This document shows, one piece after another, positions 1 through 10,283 of a DNA stretch of 38,048 bases (position 1 is its first letter; every line of letters starts with the position of its first letter). The notes beneath the pieces were generated by a model. It saw only the letters and a list, made by a program, of their open reading frames with translations, searched no databases and had not been told where the DNA came from. Source of the stretch: Alphaproteobacteria bacterium bin52 (GTDB taxonomy: Bacteria > Pseudomonadota > Alphaproteobacteria > Thalassobaculales > Thalassobaculaceae); contig MPMT01000044.1 in the NCBI GenBank assembly GCA_002238645.1, forward strand, positions 1-38,048, in the 5' to 3' direction. The translations under genes and the position numbers were made by a program.

Positions 1-337
1 AGCAGCGCGCCATGCTCGCCCTCAACCGCAATCGTGGCATGGCCGACAAGACTGTTGCCCAGGCCGTCGTCGCGGAAACTCGTCGTGTCCTGGATCGCCA
101 GAACATGCAGACCCTCAACGCGCGACGCCGTGCCCCCGATGCTGCCCGGGCGACACTCTTCTCCACCGTCACCTTGTCGTTCCGCAGAAACCGACCGATC
201 CGAACCTCGCCCGCACGGCTGCCGCCCAGACGGCGGACCGAAAGGCCCCGGGGGCCGTGCCTGACAAGACGGTCATGCAAAAACCGCCCCGACCGGTCCA
301 CTCGACGATCCCCAAAATCCGCCACAGCCCTGACCAT
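1..337 (-). pseudogene. IS4-family transposase, 5' part, frameshifted and cut by window edge
   Basis: On the minus strand an ATG at 335-337 follows an AGGAGG-type ribosome binding site. It opens a frame reading MVRAVADFGDRRVDR, then SVRRLGGSRAGEVRIGRFLRN and DKVTVEKSVARAASG. These match the N-terminal region of IS4-type DDE transposases (FGDRRL..., RAGE..RFGRFLRN). Near position 140, around a run of five G, the sense moves to another frame, which reads SRVEGLHVLAIQDTTSFRDDG and continues off the left edge. The 'IQDTT' block is where IS4/Tn5-type enzymes carry their first catalytic Asp. The gene therefore looks inactivated by a one-base indel; its 3' half lies outside the window. I found no terminal inverted repeat between 338 and 466. 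The family call is firm; the exact IS element is not known. Confidence 0.72.
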
Positions 338-465
338 GCCCCAACCCTCCTCGCAACGGCCCTAACGCTCCAAAACGCTATGAATCGGAAAACACCCCAA
401 AGGCAAACCCATAACCGGCACAAACAACCAAACGAGATGTGTGCATGCGGTAGCCCCCCGGGGGG

Positions 466-803
466 TCGGGAGCGTGGTATCAGTGGGTGCACCGGGCACC
501 CCGGAACTGCCCCGGGTTGCCAGGGCAAGGATCCCGTCGGTGGCGAGCCGGTTTTCCGGATCGGGCTTCCGCACCCGCGAGACCATGGATGCAATCCGCA
601 TCGCCTCGAGCATGTTGAGGGTGTCGGAACAGGTGCAGGCATCAGTGCCGATACCGACGCTGACCCCGGCGTCGAGCAGCGCCCGGAATGTGGCGAGGTC
701 GTTGCCAGGACGCGCGTTCGAGCCCGGGCTGTGGGCAACGGCGATCCGGCGCATGTCGTCGCGGTCGAGCCACACCGCGTGTGCGGCCACGAAGTCCGGC
801 CGG
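466..803 (-). pseudogene. Deleted duplicate of the amidohydrolase gene at 2143-3636
   Basis: The minus-strand reading contains PDFVAAHAVWLDRDDMRRIA, then SNARPGNDLA, VGIGTDACTCSD and LATDGILALATRG. Each block has a close counterpart in the intact amidohydrolase at 2143-3636. Nucleotides about 503-803 align with about 2519-2831 and are similar at most positions by eye. A 15-base stretch (5 codons around DAGGA) is missing. At the 3' side the copy jumps straight to the 32 bases that flank the intact gene's stop codon, so about 360 bp of internal sequence have been lost. The N-terminal metal-binding HxH region is absent. This is a non-functional relic, probably from a local duplication followed by deletion next to the IS remnant. 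Confidence 0.85.
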
Positions 804-862
804 CTTACCGGTCGCAATGCGGCACGCCGACACGACAGCTGACTCCACGCCGAGAAGGGACG

Positions 863-892
863 AAAAAAGGCGCCGGCCCAGGGGCCGGCGCC
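863..892 (-). terminator. Rho-independent terminator of the TRAP-binding-protein transcript
   Basis: Read on the minus strand, GGCGCCGGCC, a four-base loop and GGCCGGCGCC form a perfect 10-bp G+C stem (892-869) followed at once by six T (868-863). It lies 26 bases past the stop codon of the gene ending at 919. This is the clearest intrinsic terminator in the window. Confidence 0.9.
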
Positions 893-918
893 AGTGATAG
901 GCGTATGTAGGGTCGGGA

Positions 919-1950
919 TCAGCGATAGCGATGTGCCTGAGACCAGACAGACGCGTAATCCTGCTGCGCCGCCCAGACCTTGGTGAACCACTCGTTTTCC
1001 GTGCCCTGCTCGGTAACCCATTCCTCGGTCGCCTTGCGTGCCGCGTCCTTGAATTCCTGCGGCAGGTCGATGACCTCGTTCTTCTCGCTGGTGGCGTACT
1101 TCATCCAGTTCGGTGCGTCGGAGTGTCCGAGATGCAGGTACAGGTCCCAGGTGATGAGCTGACCGGCAGCCTTCATCTGGCTCTTCTGCAGGTCGGTCAT
1201 GCCGTCCCAGACTTCCTTGTTGAACTCGCACTCGTGCATGGCGACCGGCTGATGGACGCCGGGAACGATGATGTACTTGGCGACCTTTTCGAAACCGGCC
1301 GCGATGTTGTGGGTCGGTGTGCCCCACTCGATCCCGTCGACGACCTTGCGTTCGAGAGCCGGATAGACCTCGGCGCCGGCCAGGATGACCGTGGAGGCAC
1401 CGAGCTTCTGAGCGATCTCGGCCCAGGCACCGGCGGTGCGAACCTTCATGCCGACATAGTCCTCGAGGCTGCGGACTGCCTTGTGGCTGTGCAGGAACAG
1501 CTCACGCGGCGCGGAACCGCACGGGACCGCGGCGACGTTGAACTTCTCCATGCGCCAGTCCATCATCATTTCCTGGCCGCCGCCCTTGAAGATCCAGTGC
1601 ATCATCTTGTCCCAGGCCATCGTGCCTGCAAAACCTCCGAACAGGATCGAGGTCTTGTCGACACCCCAGTCGTAGCCGGGCCAGTTGTGGCTGGTCTGGG
1701 CAACGCCCTTCGAGACCGCGTCCGTCACCTTTAGCGCCTTGCCGAGCGTGCCGGCGGGATAGACCTCGATGTCGATGGTGTTGTTCGAGGTCATTTCCAT
1801 GTTTGCCGCCGCGCCACGCGCGGCATATTCGAGCATGACGCCACCGGCCCACGGTGTGGCCATGTCCAGCTTCATCTGTGCGCCGGCCACGCCGGACATT
1901 CCGAATCCGACGAGACCGGCAAGTCCCGCCACGAGAAGTGTACGCTTCAT
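919..1950 (-). CDS. TRAP transporter solute-binding protein, DctP family
   Basis: A 343-residue periplasmic binding protein for a tripartite ATP-independent periplasmic (TRAP) transporter. It starts MKRTLLVAGLAGLVGFG, a Sec signal peptide with likely cleavage after VAGA (about residue 24). The mature protein shows the DctP pattern: KLDMATPWAGG near the N-terminus, GMKVRTAGAWAEIAQKLGA and a downstream EWGTPTHN block. The length is normal for the family. The ATG at 1950 is chosen because AGGAGG sits 6 bases upstream and the signal peptide begins there. It is the last gene of an SDR-amidohydrolase-DctP series and is closed by the terminator at 863-892. The membrane subunits (DctQ, DctM) are not in the window. 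The substrate cannot be read from sequence; the context suggests an organic acid or nitrogen heterocycle. Confidence 0.9.
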   Translation of the reverse strand: MKRTLLVAGLAGLVGFGMSGVAGAQMKLDMATPWAGGVMLEYAARGAAANMEMTSNNTIDIEVYPAGTLGKALKVTDAVSKGVAQTSHNWPGYDWGVDKTSILFGGFAGTMAWDKMMHWIFKGGGQEMMMDWRMEKFNVAAVPCGSAPRELFLHSHKAVRSLEDYVGMKVRTAGAWAEIAQKLGASTVILAGAEVYPALERKVVDGIEWGTPTHNIAAGFEKVAKYIIVPGVHQPVAMHECEFNKEVWDGMTDLQKSQMKAAGQLITWDLYLHLGHSDAPNWMKYATSEKNEVIDLPQEFKDAARKATEEWVTEQGTENEWFTKVWAAQQDYASVWSQAHRYR

Positions 1951-2128
1951 CACGTTGCCTCCTGAATAGTGCTGCCCTGTCCGCGGGTGTTGTCGACGCT
2001 CCGGTCCGGATTGTCGTCGTGCCGGGATGCACGGGCCGTTGCCTGCCATTCCGGCGCGGCAACCCCATGATCGGGTCGACGTTCCCGAAATGTCAATGTT
2101 CGCGCGTCGCAGGCCACATCCGCAGGGC

Positions 2129-2160
2129 TCGGGAGCGCGGTATCAGTGGGTGCACCGGGC
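2129..2160. repeat. 32-bp direct repeat, second copy at 466-497
   Basis: Positions 2129-2160 and 466-497 match at 31 of 32 bases. In the intact amidohydrolase gene this stretch covers the last codons and the stop codon. In the relic it is fused directly to an internal part of the gene. It marks the outer boundary of the duplication and shows that the deletion in the relic is internal. Confidence 0.8.
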
Positions 2161-3636
2161 GTGCCGTTCGACGTGGTAGTCACGCCGGGCGAGTTCGACC
2201 GAGAACCGGCGCACGGGTTCCTGCAGGCGTTCGGCGGCGGCCCGGGCGTCGGCATTGACTGCGGCAAGACGTTCGGCCGCGACTTCGGCGTCACGGGCGA
2301 GTTTCGCTTCGTTCACCGTGACCATCCGCCCGTTCTCGAGCACCATGCGCCCGCCGATCATCACGGACTCGACCCCGGTACCGTCCTCCCCGTGCACGAC
2401 CTGGTTGACCGCGTCGTTGAGCGGGACGTAGTTGATCCGGTCGAGGTCGAGGAAGACGATGTCGGCCTTCCGACCCGGAGCAATGCTGCCGATCTCCTCG
2501 CCGAATCCGAGTACGTCGGCACTGCCCCGGGTCGCCAGCGCAAGGATCTCGTCGGTGGCGAGCCAGCGTTCCGGATCGAGTTCCTGCACCCGCGAGACCA
2601 TGGATGCGACCCGCATCGCCTCGAACATGTTCAGGTTGTCGGAGCAGGTACAGGCATCGGTGCCGATTCCGACCCTGACCCCGGCGTCGAGCAACGCCCG
2701 GGATGCGGCGAGGCCGTTGCCAAGCCGGGCGTTCGAGCCGGGATTGTGGGCGACGGCGCCGCCGGCATCGGCGATTCGGCGCATGTCGTCGCGGTCGAGC
2801 CACACCGCGTGCGCGGCCACGAAATCCGGCCCGAGGATGCCGAGGTGATCGAGCCACGCGGTCTGGGTCATCCCGTAAAGCTGCATGCCCGCATGGGCCT
2901 GCACCTTCGACTCCGCCAGATGGGTGTGAAACCCGACCCCATTTTCCTCGGCGACCGCCCGTGCCGCACGCAGGAACTCGGTGCTGCAGTGATGCGGGAT
3001 GGTTGGGGCCAGCGCCAACCGGACCCGGTCGCGACTGAACGACCAGGCGGCGAGCGCGCGCTTCCACGCGGCAAGGCTGGTTGCAAACGGTTCGATCGCC
3101 ACCGCCTCGGCATCGCGACGAACCGGGTCCGGAAGCGCATCCAGCAGGCCGGGAACCGCCTGGTAGAAGGTTCGGTCGGCCATCATCGGTGCGATGACGG
3201 CGCGCATCCCGACATCGCTGTATGCACGGCCGACCGCGTCGAGTCCGTCCGGGGTGGGCACAGGGAACTCGAAGGTGAGGTCGTAGGCAGCGGTGCATCC
3301 CTTGCGCACCATCTCCACGGCGCCGATCAGCGTCGAGAGGTACTTGTCCTCGAGCGTGCGGCCTCCCGTGATCCAGGGCGCGGCATTAAGCAGCAGTTCG
3401 AGGTTCCAGCGGTCTCCCAGGCTCTTGGCAAGATTGTTGTGGCCGTGGGTATGCGCGTTGACCAGACCCGGCATCATCATCCGGCCGCGTGCGTCGCGCA
3501 CCACGGCTTCGGCAGGTGCCGGCATGCCCGGCGGACCGATCGAGTAAACGACGTCGCCATCGACGAGAATGTCCGCGGGATCGGCGCGGTGGCGGTCGAT
3601 ATCGAGCAGGCGCGCGTTGCGAATGACGGTGTACAT
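2143..3636 (-). CDS. Amidohydrolase, ATZ/TRZ-type metal-dependent deaminase or chlorohydrolase family
   Basis: A 497-residue cytosolic metal hydrolase of the amidohydrolase superfamily. The metal-site motifs appear in order: HTH at residues 62-64 (GLVNAHTHGHNN), HTHLAES at 237-243, AHAVW at 275-279 and GTDA at 325-328. The block VAHNPGSNARLGNG (295-308) is typical of the ATZ/TRZ subgroup, which includes guanine, SAH and cytosine-like deaminases and triazine hydrolases. An N-terminal beta-sandwich (about 1-58) and a C-terminal one (ADIVFLDLD) flank the barrel. The ATG at 3636 has an AGGAG about 9 bases upstream. It lies 54 bp behind the SDR gene and 192 bp before the TRAP-binding protein on the same strand, so the imported compound may be its substrate (inference). 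The exact reaction is unknown. Confidence 0.85.
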   Translation of the reverse strand: MYTVIRNARLLDIDRHRADPADILVDGDVVYSIGPPGMPAPAEAVVRDARGRMMMPGLVNAHTHGHNNLAKSLGDRWNLELLLNAAPWITGGRTLEDKYLSTLIGAVEMVRKGCTAAYDLTFEFPVPTPDGLDAVGRAYSDVGMRAVIAPMMADRTFYQAVPGLLDALPDPVRRDAEAVAIEPFATSLAAWKRALAAWSFSRDRVRLALAPTIPHHCSTEFLRAARAVAEENGVGFHTHLAESKVQAHAGMQLYGMTQTAWLDHLGILGPDFVAAHAVWLDRDDMRRIADAGGAVAHNPGSNARLGNGLAASRALLDAGVRVGIGTDACTCSDNLNMFEAMRVASMVSRVQELDPERWLATDEILALATRGSADVLGFGEEIGSIAPGRKADIVFLDLDRINYVPLNDAVNQVVHGEDGTGVESVMIGGRMVLENGRMVTVNEAKLARDAEVAAERLAAVNADARAAAERLQEPVRRFSVELARRDYHVERHARCTH

Positions 3637-3690
3637 GGGCCTTCACTCCTGCTGTTCACTCCCCGGCCCGCGGTTTCGTGTCGACGGAGC

Positions 3691-4452
3691 TCAGATGGCG
3701 AGATAACCCCCGTCGACCGGCAGTTCCGCACCGGTGATGTAGGAAGCCTCGTCGGAAGCCAGGAACGCGACCGCCATTGCCACCTCGATGACCTCGCCGG
3801 CCCGGCGCATCGGGACGTGCCGCTCGAGGATCTTCCGGCGCTGCTCGGGATCCGCGGTGACGCCGGAGGTGCGCATCGGCGGCATGATGCCGGGGTGAAC
3901 CGAGTTGACCCGAATGCCGTGGCGCGCCAGACGGTCGGCCGACTGCTTGGTCATGGCGCGCAACGCTCCCTTCGACGCATTGTAGCCGGGATGGATGTAC
4001 CATTGGCCCACGATGCCCGAGATCGAGGAGATGTTGACGATCGCCCCACCGCCGCTCCTGATCATTTCGGCCGAGGCGTACTGGGTGCCGAGATAGGGAC
4101 CGGTCGCGTTGACGCGCATCAGCGTGTCCCAGGCATCCACATCGCCCTGGTCATCGTAGGCGCTGCCGCTGATGCCGGCGTTGTTGACCAGGATGTCGAG
4201 CCGGCCGAAGGCATCGGTGATGGCGCTCATCGCCGACTTCCAGCCGGCCTCGCTGGTAACGTCAAGGTGGATGAACAGCGCGTCTCCGCCTGCGGCCCGG
4301 ATATCCGACGCGACACCCTGCCCTTCGGCTTCAAGCAGGTCCCCGATCGCCACCCTTGCGCCCTGCTCGGCCATGAGCCGCGCTGTTGCGGCTCCCATCC
4401 CGAAGGCTCCGCCCGTGATCAGTGCGACCTTGCCATCAAACCGTCGTGTCAT
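3691..4452 (-). CDS. Short-chain dehydrogenase/reductase, classical SDR
   Basis: A 253-residue NAD(P)-dependent oxidoreductase of the classical SDR family. The cofactor motif TGGAFGMG lies at about 14-21, NNAG at 90-93, and the catalytic set is Ser143, Tyr157 and Lys161 (ISSISG..., YNASK). The acidic Asp39 (GDLLEAEG) after the second strand suggests NAD(H) preference. The length is standard. The ATG at 4452 is preceded by GGGAGA and gives a normal N-terminus (MTRRFDGKVALITGG). It is the first gene of the minus-strand set with the amidohydrolase and TRAP-binding protein, and diverges from the crotonase gene across 152 bp. The substrate is not identifiable; FabG-like or catabolic alcohol dehydrogenase roles are both possible. 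Confidence 0.9.
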   Translation of the reverse strand: MTRRFDGKVALITGGAFGMGAATARLMAEQGARVAIGDLLEAEGQGVASDIRAAGGDALFIHLDVTSEAGWKSAMSAITDAFGRLDILVNNAGISGSAYDDQGDVDAWDTLMRVNATGPYLGTQYASAEMIRSGGGAIVNISSISGIVGQWYIHPGYNASKGALRAMTKQSADRLARHGIRVNSVHPGIMPPMRTSGVTADPEQRRKILERHVPMRRAGEVIEVAMAVAFLASDEASYITGAELPVDGGYLAI

Positions 4453-4604
4453 GACTGTGATCTCCCGCCCATGTGCTGCCGGTAAACCATAGGTGCTGCG
4501 AGCGTGGTCGGAAACCACGATGATGCGCTCGGCTGTCCGAAGGGTGCTCTCGCAACCCGGGTTCGCGTATAGTCGGGCAGTTCCGTACCAGGGGAGACCG
4601 GCAC

Positions 4605-5420
4605 ATGTCTTACAGCGCCATCCTGTTCGAGGTCGAAGCAGGGATTGCGACCATCACGCTCAACCGGCCCGAAGCGCGCAACGCGCTTTCTGCCGCGATG
4701 CGGGTCGAGCTGGACAGGGCAATGGCGGAGATCCGGGAGCGCGCATCCGACGATATCAGTGCCGTCATCCTGACCGGCGCCGGCGGTGCGTTCTGTGCCG
4801 GGGGAGACGTGAAGTCGATGGGGTCCAGGCTTGGCTCGGCGCGGCTGACACGCGACAGTCTTCGCCGCAGCCACGACACCATGTTCAGCCTGATGAATCT
4901 GGAATTGCCGGTCATCAGTCTGGTCGACGGAGCCGCGGCGGGCGCCGGGGCGAACATTGCGCTGGCGGCAGATTTCGTGCTCGCCACACCGCGGGCGTTC
5001 TTCCTGCAGGCCTTCGTGCGCATTGGCCTTGTTCCCGACTGGGGAGGCATGTTCATCCTGCCCCGGCTGGTGGGGCTGCAGCGCGCCAAGGAACTGGTGT
5101 TTACCGGGCGCAGGGTCCACGCGCAGGAAGCACGCGAGATCGGCCTCGTCCACCAGGTCGTCGGACAGGACACCGCGATGGCGGAGGCGCGCGAACTCGC
5201 GGCACGGTTCGTCGACGCGCCGACCAGTGCGATCGGTCTTGCCAAGAACATCCTGAACCAGTCGTTCAACCTCGATCACCGCACCATGCTCGAACTCGAG
5301 GCGATGGCGCAGTCGATCGCCCGGGACGGGCAGTTCCACAAAGAGGCGATTCGCCGTTTCGCGGCCAAGGAACCGCCGCTTTACGACTGGGATGCCGCAG
5401 CCCGCCAGGCGGCGGAGTGA
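4605..5420 (+). CDS. Enoyl-CoA hydratase/isomerase family protein (crotonase fold)
   Basis: A 271-residue acyl-CoA enzyme. The oxyanion-hole segments are visible: GGAFCAGGDVKS (about 60-71) and DGAAAGAGANIALAADF (109-124). The usual Glu of hydratases in the FLQAF segment (about 134-138) is missing, while Asp145 in the VPDWGG motif is present. This resembles PaaG-like isomerases and other crotonases acting through Asp rather than the two-Glu hydratases; that is inference. The start has GGGAGA 7 bases upstream. A weak TATAGT (4568-4573) could be a -10 element. The gene stands alone on plus and converges with the flavin oxidase gene, with only 7 bp between the stop codons. Confidence 0.88.
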   Translation: MSYSAILFEVEAGIATITLNRPEARNALSAAMRVELDRAMAEIRERASDDISAVILTGAGGAFCAGGDVKSMGSRLGSARLTRDSLRRSHDTMFSLMNLELPVISLVDGAAAGAGANIALAADFVLATPRAFFLQAFVRIGLVPDWGGMFILPRLVGLQRAKELVFTGRRVHAQEAREIGLVHQVVGQDTAMAEARELAARFVDAPTSAIGLAKNILNQSFNLDHRTMLELEAMAQSIARDGQFHKEAIRRFAAKEPPLYDWDAAARQAAE

Positions 5421-5427
5421 CGCGGCC

Positions 5428-6696
5428 TCAGTTGAAGAAGCGTTCCAGGCGGAACGGTGCGCGATCGATCGATGTCGCTGCGCCGCTGACCATTTCGGCC
5501 GCGAGCCGGCCCGCTGCGGGACCGATACCGAACCCGTGGCCGCTGAATCCGGTTGCCAGGTGAAACCCCGGCAGTGCGTCGACCGGTGCGATGACCGGAA
5601 CGGCGTCGGGGGTCACGTCAATCAGGCCGGCCCAGCTCTCGACCACCGGAACCGGGGCCAGGGCCGGGAACAGCCTCGCGAGGTTGCGTGCCGCCTCGCC
5701 CAGGATGCGCTGGCTCGGTGCCGGATCATTGACCCGTGTCGCCTCGAACGGTGAGGGACCATCGAGACGCCAGCGACGCGGCGTGCGCAGCTCGGTCAGG
5801 AACCGGCTGTCCAGACGCAGCCGCAGCCGCGAGCGTTCGTCGCGGTACGACGGCATGAATGAACGGGCCCAACGCAGCGTATCCGGGACGATCGGCACTT
5901 CGGTTGCCGAACCGTGCGCCACGGTGTAGCCGCCGTCCTGGCGACGGCGGAACGCAACATCCTGGCTCCAGATGGCAGTTTCGCTGACCAGGGGTGCCGG
6001 GGCGGTGCGGAACACCGAGGAACGCACCTTGAGCTGTGGCAGCACGATGCCATGCCGGGCGCAGAACAGCGAGGACCATGCCCCGCCAGCACACAGGACG
6101 GCAGAGGTGGCGATGCGGCCATGCTCGGTCACCACTCCTGACACCCGACCTGCCTGGATGTCGAGACCGCGCACGGCACACTGTTCGACGATGATGGCGC
6201 CCTGCCGGCGCGCTGCCCGGGCCAGTGCCGGGGTGGCGAGGGCAGGTTCGGCCCGCCCGTCACTCGGCGTGTGCAGCCCCCCGATCCACTCACCGCTGGA
6301 CCCGGGCAGGGCCTTGCGGACCTCTTCACGCGACAGCAACCGGGTATCCAGCTGGTACTGCCGGGCATGCTCGAGCCAGGCCTCGTAGCGCGAAAGCTGG
6401 CGCTCGGTGCTGGCGAGGTAGAGCGAGCCGGCACGCGCGAAACCGACGTCTTCACCGATCTCCCCGGCAAGACCGTTCCACAGGCGAAGACTCTCGATGA
6501 TGGTCGGGATCTCGGCCGGATCGCGTCCCTGCTGGCGCACAAATCCCCAGTTGCGTGATGACTGTTCCCCGGCCACCCTGCCCTTTTCGCACAGGGTGAC
6601 GTCGATGCCGCCGCGGGCCAAGTAGTAGGCAGCTGCGGTCCCGATGATCCCGCCACCGACGATGACGACGTCACTTGTGTCCGGGACCCTGGTCAC
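5428..6696 (-). CDS. FAD-dependent oxidoreductase, DAO (glycine/D-amino-acid oxidase) family
   Basis: A 422-residue flavoprotein. The N-terminal dinucleotide motif VVIVGGGIIG (10-19) with the following EK at about 37-38 fits FAD binding. The SSRNWGFVRQQGRDPAE segment and the C-terminal GFHLATGFSGHGFGIGPAAG block are typical of DAO-family amine oxidases, which oxidise secondary or D-amino acids to imines. The start codon is GTG at 6696 with GAGGGA about 8 bases upstream; no better in-frame start is present. It begins 16 bases after the rpmF stop and is probably cotranscribed with it. The substrate is unknown. Confidence 0.88.
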   Translation of the reverse strand: MTRVPDTSDVVIVGGGIIGTAAAYYLARGGIDVTLCEKGRVAGEQSSRNWGFVRQQGRDPAEIPTIIESLRLWNGLAGEIGEDVGFARAGSLYLASTERQLSRYEAWLEHARQYQLDTRLLSREEVRKALPGSSGEWIGGLHTPSDGRAEPALATPALARAARRQGAIIVEQCAVRGLDIQAGRVSGVVTEHGRIATSAVLCAGGAWSSLFCARHGIVLPQLKVRSSVFRTAPAPLVSETAIWSQDVAFRRRQDGGYTVAHGSATEVPIVPDTLRWARSFMPSYRDERSRLRLRLDSRFLTELRTPRRWRLDGPSPFEATRVNDPAPSQRILGEAARNLARLFPALAPVPVVESWAGLIDVTPDAVPVIAPVDALPGFHLATGFSGHGFGIGPAAGRLAAEMVSGAATSIDRAPFRLERFFN

Positions 6697-6712
6697 GCCC
6701 CGTCCCTCGCGG

Positions 6713-6898
6713 TCAGAACCGGTCCTTCACCTTCAGGACCTGGCGGCCGCGATACACCCCGGTCTTCAGGTCGATGTGATGTGGGCGGCGCATTTCCCCG
6801 GTGTCGGCGTCCTCGACGTAGGTCGGCTCCGCGAGCGCGTGGTGGGACCTGCGCATGCCGCGCTTGGACGGTGTGGTCTTCCGCTTCGGAACGGCCAT
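6713..6898 (-). CDS. rpmF: 50S ribosomal protein L32
   Basis: A 61-residue protein beginning [22 protein letters not shown], the signature N-terminus of bacterial L32, with the basic C-terminus [17 protein letters not shown]. It lacks the zinc-binding cysteines found in some L32 proteins, as is common in alphaproteobacteria. The ATG at 6898 follows GGAG. It sits 83 bp downstream of pccA and 16 bp upstream of the flavin oxidase gene on the same strand. In many bacteria rpmF is paired with plsX, which is not here. Confidence 0.97.
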   Translation of the reverse strand: MAVPKRKTTPSKRGMRRSHHALAEPTYVEDADTGEMRRPHHIDLKTGVYRGRQVLKVKDRF

Positions 6899-6981
6899 GA
6901 TGCGGTTTCTCCAGTCTGGCAGGGGGCCTGCGAAACAGCGGTCAATACTCGCTCGCGGCAAGGCGGGCAAGGGCAAAGACG

Positions 6982-8979
<1,998 letters not shown>

Positions 8980-9016
8980 GTCCCGTTATCCCGAACTTGC
9001 CGATGGCGCTCCCGGT

Positions 9017-10192
9017 TCAGGCGTCTCCAAGCACCGTGGCCAGTGCGTTCATTGCGCGGTCCAGTTTCTCCGGCGTCGAGGCATAGCACAACCGCAGGAA
9101 ACCCTGGCCGCCGGGTCCGAAGGCGCTGCCCGGTGCGAGGCCGACGTTGCACCGGTCGACCAACTCCTTGCTCAGCGCGAGCGAGTCCGTGACCCCGTCG
9201 ACGCTGAAGAAGGCATAGAACGCGCCCTGCGGCCGGGCAAAGCGGACGCGCGGCCACTTCTCCAGCCGGTCGCAGACCAGGTCGCGGCCGGCCAGGCAGC
9301 GGGCGCGCAGGTCCTCGATCACCTCGTCGCCGCCGGTCAGCGCCGCGATCCCGGCACGCTGGACGAAGACCGGGACCCCCGAAGTCTGGATCTGGATCAC
9401 CTTGGCGAGGGTTGGCGCCAGTGCCGGTGGATGGACGATCCAACCGAGCCGCCAGCCGGTCATCAGCCATGACTTCGAAAAGGAATTCACGACGAGCACC
9501 TTGTCATCGGGTTCGGCGTGCCGCAGCAGCGACGGACTGACGTCGCGGCCGAAGGTCAGGGAGTGATAGACCTCGTCGGCGATGACCCAGATGTCGCGCT
9601 CGCGGGCCCATTCCAGCAATCGGGCCTGGTCTTCCTCCGGCATGATCCAACCGGTCGGATTGCTGGGGGAGTTGACGAACACCGCCTTGGTCCTGTCGGT
9701 TGCCGCCGCAAACACCTCCTCGAGATCAAGCTGCCAGCCGTCCGGAGTGTGCCGGATGGTTGCGTGACGGGCCACGCCGTCATTGACTTTGATCGTCGAG
9801 TAGATGTTGGGCCAGACCGGACCGACGACGATCACCTCGTCCTGCGGATCGAGCAGCATGCCGATGACCAGCGACAGGGCCATCATGCCGGAATTGGTGA
9901 TGGTGATCCGCTCGGGCGCGACAGCAACCTCGAAGGCGCGGCGATGGTAGTCGACCAGCGCCAGCCTCAGGTCCTCGATCCCGTTCTGGTCGGTGTAGAA
10001 GGTCTCGCCGCGGCGCATCGAGTCCGCCGCTGCCTCGCAGATGTGCGCGGGTGTCGGAACGTCCCCTTCCCCGAACCACAGCGGGATCAGGCCCTGCCTG
10101 CCCCAACCGTAGATCGCAATCTCGAGGATGTCCGTTTCCTCAAGCTCGTTGACGGTTCGGGCAAGGTCCGGGAACGTGTAGTCCTGCGCCAT
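9017..10192 (-). CDS. PLP-dependent aminotransferase, class I/II
   Basis: A 391-residue fold-type I aminotransferase. Visible landmarks are SNPTG (177-181) with Asn178, ADEVY (205-209) and the Schiff-base lysine Lys240 in SFSKSWLMTGWRLG. The N-terminal GEGD (41-44) is the usual aspartate-aminotransferase-like entry motif. The ATG at 10192 is preceded by GAGGAG; a longer in-frame start upstream would run into the divergent promoter region. It heads the minus-strand series aminotransferase-pccA-rpmF-oxidase and diverges from the phosphatase pair across 91 bp. The amino donor and acceptor are not determinable. Confidence 0.92.
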   Translation of the reverse strand: MAQDYTFPDLARTVNELEETDILEIAIYGWGRQGLIPLWFGEGDVPTPAHICEAAADSMRRGETFYTDQNGIEDLRLALVDYHRRAFEVAVAPERITITNSGMMALSLVIGMLLDPQDEVIVVGPVWPNIYSTIKVNDGVARHATIRHTPDGWQLDLEEVFAAATDRTKAVFVNSPSNPTGWIMPEEDQARLLEWARERDIWVIADEVYHSLTFGRDVSPSLLRHAEPDDKVLVVNSFSKSWLMTGWRLGWIVHPPALAPTLAKVIQIQTSGVPVFVQRAGIAALTGGDEVIEDLRARCLAGRDLVCDRLEKWPRVRFARPQGAFYAFFSVDGVTDSLALSKELVDRCNVGLAPGSAFGPGGQGFLRLCYASTPEKLDRAMNALATVLGDA

Positions 10193-10283
10193 CGGCCTGC
10201 TCCTCGTTCCTGTCCGGCCCACGGTCTTGGTGGGGTGGGCCGACGGTGCTATGCAGGCGCTTTCGTCCACTTCCGGCGGCGCC

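Noticed and set aside
362..1327. Long open frame crossing the amidohydrolase relic on the minus strand
   Set aside because: Only the part at 466-803 resembles protein; the rest is an out-of-frame reading of the TRAP-binding-protein gene and intergenic DNA.
2146..4485. 779-codon plus-strand open frame
   Set aside because: It is antisense to the amidohydrolase and SDR genes, which show full family motifs; the plus reading has only the composition of a G+C-rich shadow.
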